In this document: piece by piece, positions 57,967 to 64,000 of the stretch
Layout of the letters: every line of letters begins with the position of its first letter
How positions within the stretch are numbered: position 1 is the first letter of the stretch
Assembly (NCBI GenBank): GCA_963774625.1
Contig: CAVZFQ010000001.1
Coordinates: 74,129 to 138,128, forward strand
Origin: VAXT01 sp963774625
Lineage (GTDB): Bacteria > Actinomycetota > Thermoleophilia > Gaiellales > Gaiellaceae
Direction: 5' to 3'
Length of the DNA: 64,000 bases
The notes under the pieces: model-generated
Told to the model about the DNA's origin: nothing
The model's database searches: none
What the model saw: only the letters and a program-made list of their open reading frames with translations
Translations under genes and position numbers: made by a program

Positions 57967-60900
57967 TTAAGCGATCGCGGCCTCGCCGAGGAGCGACTTG
58001 ACCTCGGCGAAGAAGTCCGGATCGGGCTTGACCCGGTAGTCCGGCCCCAGCTGCAGCGTCTTCTCGCCGGCCGACATCGTCAGCGCGACGATCACCGGGA
58101 TCTCGCCCGGGTACTCGCGCACGAGGCCGGCGAGCTCGCGGACGATTCCCGCCGGCGCGCGCGTGGCATCGACCTTCAGCGTCACCTCGCGCCGCTCGGG
58201 GGTCGCCTCGAAGGCCGAGACCTCCAGCGCGATCAGCTTCGTCTCCCCCTCCTGCTTGTGGTCGACGCGGCCCTTGACGACGAGCACGGTGTCCAGCTCG
58301 AGCAGCTCGCGCGCGGCCGCGTAGACGGAGTTGAAGACGACGACCTCCGTCGACCCGGTGAGGTCGTCGAGCCGCATGAAGACCATCGGCTCGCCCTTCT
58401 TCGTCGTCAGCTGCTTGATCGCGCCGACGAGCCCGCCGACGGTGACGACCTCGCCGTCGCGGCGCTTCTCGACCTCGGCCAGGCCGCACTCGGTCTTGCG
58501 GCGCAGCTGCTCGCGAATCGCCTGCAGCGGGTGCTCGGAGACGTAGACGCCGAGCGTCTCCTTCTCCAGGCGCAGCAGGTCGTTCTTCTCGTACTCGCCC
58601 AGCGGGATCGGCGGGTGCTGCTGCGGGCGCGCTTCCTCTTCCCCGCCGCCGCCGAGGTCGAAGATCGAGCCCTGGCCCGCGAGCCGGTCGGCCTGGTGGC
58701 GGCCGCCCCACGACACAGCGGCGTCCAGCGCCTCGAGCATCCCCTTGCGCGGCGCGCCGGTCGAGTCGAAGGCGCCGCACTTGACGAGCGCCTCGAGCGC
58801 GCGCTTGTTCGAGGCCTGCGGGTCGACCCGCTCGGTGAAGTCCCAGATCGACGTGAACGCCCCGCCCTCCGCGCGCGCGGCGACAATCGCCCGCGCCGCC
58901 GAGTCGCCGACGTTCTTGACCGCGTTCAGCCCGAAGCGGATCTTGCCCTCGACGACCGCGAAGTCGTGCTCGGAGCAGTTGACGTCGGGCGGCTCGACCT
59001 CGATCCCCATCTCGTGGCAGGCGTTGACGTAGATGGGCACGCGGTCCTTCGTGTTCATCACGGACGAGATCAGCGCGGCCATGTACTCGCGCGGGTGGTT
59101 CGCCCGCAGCCACGCCGTGCGGTAGGCGATCAGCGCGTAGCCGGCCGCGTGCGACTTGTTGAACGAGTAGTCCTGTGACGCCTCCGTGTTCTTCCAGAGC
59201 TGGTTCGCGACCGACGGCGTGACCCCGTTCTGCGCGCAGCCCTCGAGGAACTTCTCCTTGAGCGACGCCATCAGCTCGTGGATCTTCTTGCCGATCGCCT
59301 TGCGCAGGTCGTCCGCCTCGGCGGGCGAGAAGCCGGCGAGCTGCTTGGCCGTCTCCATGTACTGCTCCTGGTACACGGCGATCCCGTACGTGTCCGAGAG
59401 GATCGGCTCGAGGCGAGGGTCGATGTAGGTCACGGCCTCCTGGCCGTGCTTGCGCTTCGCGTATTGCGCGATGTACTGCATCGGCCCCGGCCGGTAGAGG
59501 GCGACGAGCGCGATCAGGTCCTCGAGCTCGGTCGGGCGCACCTGGCGCAGCGCCTCGCGCATGCCCGACGACTCGAACTGGAAGACGCCGGCCGCCTCGC
59601 CGCGCGCGAGCATCTCGTACGTCTTGCGGTCGTCGAGCGGGATCTTCGTCGCGTCGAGCCCGCCGCCGACGAGCGCGAACGTCTTGTCGATGACGTCGAG
59701 GTTGCGCAGGCCGAGGAAGTCCATCTTGAGCAGGCCGAGCGCCTCGACGTCCCACATCCCGAACTGCGTGACCGTCTCCTCGCCCTCGCCTTTTCGCTGC
59801 AAAGGGACGTATTCCGTGAGCGGGCGGTCGCCGATGACGACGCCGGCCGCGTGGATCGAGTCCTGGCGGACGAGGCCCTCGAGCGGCTTCGCGAGGTCGA
59901 CGATCTCCTTGACCTGCGGGTCGCCGTCGTAGGCCGCCTTCAGCTCGGAGCCGGGCTTGAGGCAGTCGTCGAGGTAGACCTTGACGCCCTCGGGGATCAG
60001 CTTCGCGATCTTGTCGACCGTGCCGTAGGGGACGTCGAGCACGCGCCCCGCGTCGCGGACGGCCGCGCGGGCCATCATCGTCCCGAAGGTGATGATCTGG
60101 GCGACGTGGTCGCGCCCGTACTTCTCGGCCACGTAGTTGATGACGCGGTCGCGGCCGGCGACCGAGAAGTCGATGTCCATGTCGGGCATCGACTTGCGGC
60201 CCGGGTTCAGGAAGCGCTCGAAGAGGAGGTCGTACTTGATGGGGTCGACCTCGGTGATGTCGAGGCAGTAGGCGGCGAGCGAGCCTGCGGTCGAGCCGCG
60301 GCCGGGGCCGACCGAGACGCCGTTCTGCTTCGAGAACTTGACGAAGTCCCAGACGATCAGGAAGTAGTCGGCGAAGCCCATCTCCTTGATCGTCTTCAGC
60401 TCGAACTTGAGCCGCTCCTGGATCTCCGGCGTCACGTGGTCGTACCGCTTTTGCAGGCCTTTTTCGCAGAGCTCGACGAGGTAGTCGAACGCGTCGCGGC
60501 CTTCCGGGACCGGGAACTTCGGCAGCCGGATCTGGCCGAGCTCGATCTCGACGTTGCAGCGCTCGGCGACCTCGAGCGTGGTGCGGAGCGCGTGCGGGTA
60601 GTCCGCGAAGTCCTGGGCCATCTCGGCCGGGGTCTTGAAGTAGAACTGGTCGGTGTCGAACTTCCAGTGGCTCGGGTTCTTGAGCGAGTCGCCGGACTGG
60701 ATGCAGAGCAGCGCCTCGTGCGCGCGCGCGTCTGAATGGTCGAGGTAGTGCACGTCGCCGGTCGCGACGAGCGGCAGGCCGGTGCCCTCGGCGAGGCGCG
60801 CGAGGAGCGGGTTGATGCGGGCCTGCGGCTCGAGGCCGGCGTTCTGGATCTCGACGTACGTGGAGTCCTTGGAGAAGATCTGGACGAGCCGGTCGAGGTC

Positions 60901-61374
60901 GGCCGCGGCGTCGTTGTTGCGTGACTCCTCGAGCGCCTTGGAGACGCGCCCGGAGAGGCATCCGGAGAGCGCGATCAGCCCCTTCGAGTGCGTCTCGAGC
61001 AGCGACCAGTCGACGCGTGGCTTGTAGTAGTAGCCCTGCAAATACCCTGCAGAGGCGAGCTTTATGAGGTTGCCGTAGCCCTCGGTCGTCTCGGCGAGCA
61101 GCGTCAGGTGCGCGTAGCCCTTGGTCTGGAGGGACGAGTCGTCGCAGACGTAGACCTCGCAGCCGATGATCGGCTTGACGCCCTGCTCCGTCGCGTGCTT
61201 GTAGTGCTGCACCGCGCCGGCGAGCGACCCGTGGTCGGTGAGCCCGACGGCGGGCATCTCGAGCTCGGCAGCCCGAGCCGCGAGCGCGGGGATCCGGCAG
61301 GCGCCGTCGAGGATCGAGTACTCGGAGTGGACGTGCAGGTGGACGAAGTCGGCGGCCAACGGACAGGGTGTCAT
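57967..61374 (-). CDS. dnaE: DNA polymerase III alpha subunit
   Basis: Main replicative polymerase, 1,135 residues from ATG 61374. The PHP domain begins FVHLHVHSEYSILDGACRIP. The polymerase core has GPGRGSTAGSLAAYCLDI and PDMDIDF (catalytic Asp pair). KMDFLGLRNLDVIDKTFAL and LYRPGPMQ are typical, and SFNKSHAAGYALIAYRTAWL lies in the fingers. The C-terminal OB-fold region includes MRLDDLTGSTEVVVF. The frame is open for a further 163 codons upstream; MTPCPLAADFVHLHVHSEYS is the natural start. Confidence 0.95.
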   Translation of the reverse strand: MTPCPLAADFVHLHVHSEYSILDGACRIPALAARAAELEMPAVGLTDHGSLAGAVQHYKHATEQGVKPIIGCEVYVCDDSSLQTKGYAHLTLLAETTEGYGNLIKLASAGYLQGYYYKPRVDWSLLETHSKGLIALSGCLSGRVSKALEESRNNDAAADLDRLVQIFSKDSTYVEIQNAGLEPQARINPLLARLAEGTGLPLVATGDVHYLDHSDARAHEALLCIQSGDSLKNPSHWKFDTDQFYFKTPAEMAQDFADYPHALRTTLEVAERCNVEIELGQIRLPKFPVPEGRDAFDYLVELCEKGLQKRYDHVTPEIQERLKFELKTIKEMGFADYFLIVWDFVKFSKQNGVSVGPGRGSTAGSLAAYCLDITEVDPIKYDLLFERFLNPGRKSMPDMDIDFSVAGRDRVINYVAEKYGRDHVAQIITFGTMMARAAVRDAGRVLDVPYGTVDKIAKLIPEGVKVYLDDCLKPGSELKAAYDGDPQVKEIVDLAKPLEGLVRQDSIHAAGVVIGDRPLTEYVPLQRKGEGEETVTQFGMWDVEALGLLKMDFLGLRNLDVIDKTFALVGGGLDATKIPLDDRKTYEMLARGEAAGVFQFESSGMREALRQVRPTELEDLIALVALYRPGPMQYIAQYAKRKHGQEAVTYIDPRLEPILSDTYGIAVYQEQYMETAKQLAGFSPAEADDLRKAIGKKIHELMASLKEKFLEGCAQNGVTPSVANQLWKNTEASQDYSFNKSHAAGYALIAYRTAWLRANHPREYMAALISSVMNTKDRVPIYVNACHEMGIEVEPPDVNCSEHDFAVVEGKIRFGLNAVKNVGDSAARAIVAARAEGGAFTSIWDFTERVDPQASNKRALEALVKCGAFDSTGAPRKGMLEALDAAVSWGGRHQADRLAGQGSIFDLGGGGEEEARPQQHPPIPLGEYEKNDLLRLEKETLGVYVSEHPLQAIREQLRRKTECGLAEVEKRRDGEVVTVGGLVGAIKQLTTKKGEPMVFMRLDDLTGSTEVVVFNSVYAAARELLELDTVLVVKGRVDHKQEGETKLIALEVSAFEATPERREVTLKVDATRAPAGIVRELAGLVREYPGEIPVIVALTMSAGEKTLQLGPDYRVKPDPDFFAEVKSLLGEAAIA

Positions 61375-61863
61375 TCTAGGAACACGGTCCGCTGTTATTG
61401 GCACAGAGCCGGCGAATTTCGGGACAGAGCCGTCGGATTTTGAGCAACTAGCGATGACGGTGCTCTCGACAGGAGCATCAGCAAGGCCCGCGCCGTCCTG
61501 CTTCCGCTCGGATCGCGCGCGTTCTGATACGCTCTGAGTTCTGCGCGTTCGGCGCGTGAGATCGGCTGCGAGCTGCCGGACGACGGCGCCAACGATGGGA
61601 GCCTGACCTCCGAAGGCCTCGATGTCTGCGATCGCCCTTTCTGCGCCCGCGACACCGCGGCGCCGGGCCTGCTCGAGCGCAGCCCGAAGCGGTTCCGCGA
61701 GTCCTTCCTCCCAGAGGATCGGACCGAACTTGCGAACGGCGTCGGCGACCTCGCGCTCGTCGCCGGCATCGAGCGGGAACGAGACGAAGCTGAGGCAGGC
61801 GTGGCAGATGCCGACCTCGTAGACGTCGAGGTCGAGCTCGGCAACGAGCTGTTGCGCGGTCAT
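61375..61863 (-). CDS. hypothetical protein fused in frame to the start of dnaE
   Basis: About 163 codons before the dnaE start: MTAQQLVAELDLDVYEVGIC, HACLSFVSFPLDAGDEREVA, WEEGLAEPLRAALEQARRRG. The part up to about residue 105 looks like a folded helical domain, and the rest is Arg/Ser-rich and ends in repeats. The frame has no stop before dnaE, so as read the protein would carry the polymerase as its C-terminus. Separate translation of dnaE from its own ATG is more likely. The family is not recognised. Confidence 0.5.
61379..61441. repeat. 21-base tandem repeat joining an upstream ORF to dnaE
   Basis: GGcACAGAGCCGgCGaATTTc (61400-61420) and GGgACAGAGCCGtCGgATTTt (61421-61441) are directly adjacent 21-base repeats matching at 17 of 21 positions; 61379-61399 is a more decayed third unit. 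On the minus strand they encode SDGSVPK, FAGSVPI and TADRVPR, linking the upstream ORF to dnaE in frame. Confidence 0.65.
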
Positions 61864-62007
61864 TCGCGTATCGCATCAGCGAAAGGCGCACGCAGGTGTG
61901 CCAGCTGTGTGCTTAGACGACACCATGAGGCCGAGCGTTGAAACGAGCCTGGGCGTACCCATCGCACGCCCGGCCTCATGGTTGGGGAGAGGAGGCTCGG
62001 CTTGCGC

Positions 62008-62466
62008 CTAACCTCTGGGGGATAAGAGTGGCATGCCTGGGAGGGGGTCCATCAGCACGGCGACCATGCCCTCGGGGATGTTGTCGCCCGGGAAACCGTC
62101 GCCGGCGGGCTCGGCGAAGACGGCGATCATCCCGAGGGGGATGTCGCCTCCGTCCGAGAAACCGTCGGGGACGGCCCGCGCCATCACCACGATGTCGCCT
62201 CCGTCGGAGAAACCGTCCTGGGCCACGACTGCGACGAACCCGTCGGGGAGGTCACCTCCGTCCGAGAAACCGTCGCGGGCAGGCTCGACGAAGACCGCGA
62301 TCATCCCCTCGGGGATGTCGCCTCCGTCCGAGAAGCCCTCGGGGGCGGGCTGCACCACCACGGGGACCCGGTCGTCGTCGATGTTGACAGCGGCGCGCGC
62401 GCCGAACGCCAGTGCGCTCGCTGCGACGACTGCCAGCAGGAGGATCGCGACTCTGTGCTTGCTCAT
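62008..62466 (-). CDS. secreted tandem-repeat protein (GFSDGGDIP repeats)
   Basis: A 152-residue protein with signal peptide MSKHRVAILLLAVVAASALA. The mature part has five copies of a unit like PDGFSDGGDIPEGMIAVF: four near-identical DNA repeats (62140-62166, 62191-62217, 62248-62274, 62314-62340) plus a decayed one at 62077-62100, all spaced in whole codons (51, 57, 66 and 63 bases). GGAGG lies at the right distance for ATG 62466 rather than 62472. It follows an HTH-TPR regulator gene by 14 bases. The role is unknown; a secreted repeat precursor or acidic metal-binding protein are both possible. Confidence 0.75.
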   Translation of the reverse strand: MSKHRVAILLLAVVAASALAFGARAAVNIDDDRVPVVVQPAPEGFSDGGDIPEGMIAVFVEPARDGFSDGGDLPDGFVAVVAQDGFSDGGDIVVMARAVPDGFSDGGDIPLGMIAVFAEPAGDGFPGDNIPEGMVAVLMDPLPGMPLLSPRG

Positions 62467-62480
62467 CGGCATACCCTCCT

Positions 62481-63818
62481 CTAAAAGCGGAAGTCCTGCA
62501 GGGTCTCGGCCGCACGGCGATAGAGCGCCAGGGCCTGTTCTTTGTCTCCGCGGCGGATGCTCAGCTCGGCCTGCGCGGTCCACGCCGCGGCTCGATGGCT
62601 CGTCGAGGACAGCTGCTCGAACGTGGCCTCGCTGGCGGCGAGCGCCTGCTCGGCCTCGTCGAGCCGGCCCTGCTCGAGCAAGGCGCGTCCGAGCACGAGC
62701 TGCGCGTTCCCCTGCTCGTCGAGGAAGTCGACTCTCCCCTCGAGCAGGGTCAGCGCCTGCTGCGCCTGCTCCTCGGCGAGCTCGACCTGGCCGGTGCGCA
62801 GGTGGACCTGAGCCAGGGACGACACGGCCTGAGCGGCGTCCGGCTTGCTGCCGACCTCCAGCGCGACCGCAAACGCCTCCGTCAGGAGCTGCACTGCCTT
62901 CTCGGGATCGCCGAGCAGGAAGGTGAGGCCGCCGAGGTTGTTGAGGAGCCGGCCGACGTTGAGGCGGTCGTCTTGCTCCTCGTACAGCGCCTTCGCGAGC
63001 TCTGCGTGCGAGCGGGCGAGCACCCACTGACCGTTTCGCTCCGCGATGATCGAGGCCTGGAAGTAGCCGTGGGCGAGCGCGTCGCGGTCGTCGAGCAGCT
63101 GGGAGAGCTCGAGCGCCGTTTCGACATCTCCCCGCGCCGCCTCCCAGTCGTTCAGGCGCCGGTAGCAGCGAGAGCGCCAGCGGAGGATGCGCGACCGCAG
63201 GCGATCGTCGATCAGGTCGGCATGGCGCATCTGGTCGAGCGCCTCCGTGAAGAGCGAGACGGCGGTCGGGATCGACGACATCCGGTAGCGGCACTGGCCC
63301 ATGTGGAAGAGGACGTTCGCGCGATCGACCTCGGTGAAGGGATCGCCCTCGACGAGATCTCGCGCGCGCTCGAGGAGGGCGAGCGCGTCCTTGACGCGCC
63401 CGAGCTCCGACCGCGCGGTCGCACCCGCCAGCAGCCCGCGGAGGGCCAGGGCGGGCTCCCACTCCTCGGAGAGCAGCCCGGCGCGCTCGAGACAGCCGAG
63501 CGCCTCCTCGAACTCGCGCGCGGCGACAGCGGCCTCGGCCCGGGAGAGCAATCCGGCCGTCCGGTCGTGCTCGCTCGCGGAGATGCCGGTTTCGAGGAAC
63601 TGCCTCGTCACTCCCAGCCGCTCGGCGAGCCAGTCCAGCGCAGCGGGCGACGGACGCACCCGTCCTCGCTCGATCTGGCTGACGTACTCCTTGGAGAAGC
63701 GGTCGAGGCCGAGCTTGGTCTGCGTCAAGCCCCGCGCGATGCGGAGCTGCCGGACCCGCCCCCCGAGCTCGGAAGGCGAGGGGCGGCTGCTTTGGCGTGT
63801 GTGAAGCTCGGGTGTGAT
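62481..63818 (-). CDS. XRE-type HTH regulator with TPR repeats
   Basis: N-terminal helix-turn-helix domain LGGRVRQLRIARGLTQTKLG, then RFSKEYVSQIERGRVRPSPA and DWLAERLGVTRQFLE. The remaining about 370 residues are TPR-like helix pairs, for example ALGCLERAGLLSEEWEPALA, DVETALELSQLLDDRDALAH, NNLGGLTFLLGDPEKAVQLL and RRAAETLQDFRF. This layout is that of peptide-sensing RRNPP-type and other HTH-TPR regulators. The start is unresolved: the HTH begins before TTG 63728, and no ATG, GTG or TTG lies upstream in frame before a stop at about 63905. The ATC at 63818 is a placeholder boundary. Confidence 0.78.
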   Translation of the reverse strand: MTPELHTRQSSRPSPSELGGRVRQLRIARGLTQTKLGLDRFSKEYVSQIERGRVRPSPAALDWLAERLGVTRQFLETGISASEHDRTAGLLSRAEAAVAAREFEEALGCLERAGLLSEEWEPALALRGLLAGATARSELGRVKDALALLERARDLVEGDPFTEVDRANVLFHMGQCRYRMSSIPTAVSLFTEALDQMRHADLIDDRLRSRILRWRSRCYRRLNDWEAARGDVETALELSQLLDDRDALAHGYFQASIIAERNGQWVLARSHAELAKALYEEQDDRLNVGRLLNNLGGLTFLLGDPEKAVQLLTEAFAVALEVGSKPDAAQAVSSLAQVHLRTGQVELAEEQAQQALTLLEGRVDFLDEQGNAQLVLGRALLEQGRLDEAEQALAASEATFEQLSSTSHRAAAWTAQAELSIRRGDKEQALALYRRAAETLQDFRF

Positions 63819-63860
63819 CCCTCGACCGTAAACCTCTGGCGCGAAAAAGTGAAGTGCCGA

Positions 63861-63870
63861 GGGGATCCCC
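63861..63870. repeat. palindrome GGGGATCCCC upstream of the HTH-TPR gene
   Basis: A perfect 10-base palindrome about 40-50 bases ahead of the likely start region of the HTH-TPR gene, a plausible autoregulatory operator. The rest of 63819-64000 shows no further gene and no clear promoter. Confidence 0.35.
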
Positions 63871-64000
63871 CAAAAGGGGTATAGGTGAATCGAGGCGCAG
63901 ACTGGTTAAGTCGAGACTTGCGCGACCCGTTGGGGAGGGGTGGCGCCAAGCGGCCGAAGCGAGGCTCGCGCGAGGTGCGGCACGCGGCGAGTTTCGCTTC

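Noticed and set aside
57884..60961. Second long minus-strand open frame over dnaE
   Set aside because: It is dnaE read in the wrong frame (Arg/Pro/Gly-rich), while the correct frame carries all polymerase motifs.
1..64000. tRNA genes, rRNA genes, CRISPR arrays, transposases or prophage genes
   Set aside because: I looked for the T-loop consensus, array-like spaced repeats and integrase or transposase motifs by eye and found none convincing; a covariance-model scan would be needed to exclude a tRNA completely.

Overview
The window is about 64 kb of very GC-rich bacterial chromosome with tightly packed genes, many joined by 4-base stop/start overlaps (ATGA, GTGA). Gene content points to a high-GC actinobacterium: an SigA-type sigma factor, a DtxR-family metal regulator beside an Fbp-type iron transporter, an actinobacterial Nei-type glycosylase, several LxGC lipoproteins and leaderless-looking GTG genes. 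The overall impression is Thermoleophilia (Gaiellales/Solirubrobacterales-like). That placement is inference from style and gene families, not from a marker gene search.

Region 1 (1-15.7 kb): a DNA-repair and accessory block with a Nei/Fpg glycosylase, a large Lhr helicase, an HhH-GPD protein, a tandem Nudix protein, lipoproteins, an FAD dehydrogenase, an acyl-CoA dehydrogenase, an FAD-Rieske/VOC operon and an amidohydrolase. Region 2 (15.8-24.7 kb): a secreted protein of unknown role, an M20 peptidase, the primary sigma factor, a TPR protein, an E1-rhodanese/JAMM/FAD-oxidase cluster and a cupredoxin. Region 3 (24.8-36.5 kb): a long minus-strand run covering FakB/DegV, a lone receiver domain, FakA, rpmB, a LysE exporter, the riboflavin genes (ribH, ribBA, ribE, ribD), rpe, fmt, def and priA. 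Region 4 (36.5-41 kb): an iron ABC transporter and its likely DtxR regulator, with three operator-like palindromes. Region 5 (41-49.5 kb): metK, a DUF3352-like lipoprotein, gpsA, der, plsC, cmk and a half-length aroA, then divergent trpS. Region 6 (49.5-57.9 kb): corA, an rsuA/rluB-type synthase, scpB, scpA, lgt, small proteins, an ECF sigma factor with a membrane partner, and a three-gene operon of unknown role. Region 7 (58-64 kb): dnaE with an in-frame upstream ORF, then a secreted tandem-repeat protein directly downstream of an HTH-TPR regulator.

Two cautions apply. First, at least eight genes, including the normally essential metK and gpsA, are interrupted by single-base frame changes that are neatly repaired by adding or removing one base. 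The five uncompensated cases all have length 3n+1. This looks more like indel error in the sequence than gene decay. Second, three genes have no ATG, GTG or TTG where the protein must begin but do have CTG there, twice inside a CTGA stop/start overlap.

The most interesting leads are the HTH-TPR regulator plus secreted repeat protein (62.0-63.8 kb), REP-like palindromes carried in-frame inside the lhr helicase gene, the 21-base repeats that join an upstream ORF to dnaE, the E1/JAMM/oxidase cluster without a visible ubiquitin-like partner, the stand-alone aroA half gene, a leaderless 60-residue Cys-rich membrane peptide, and the metal-regulator operators. No tRNA, rRNA, CRISPR array, transposase or prophage gene was recognised, and no gene-free stretch exceeds about 200 bases.
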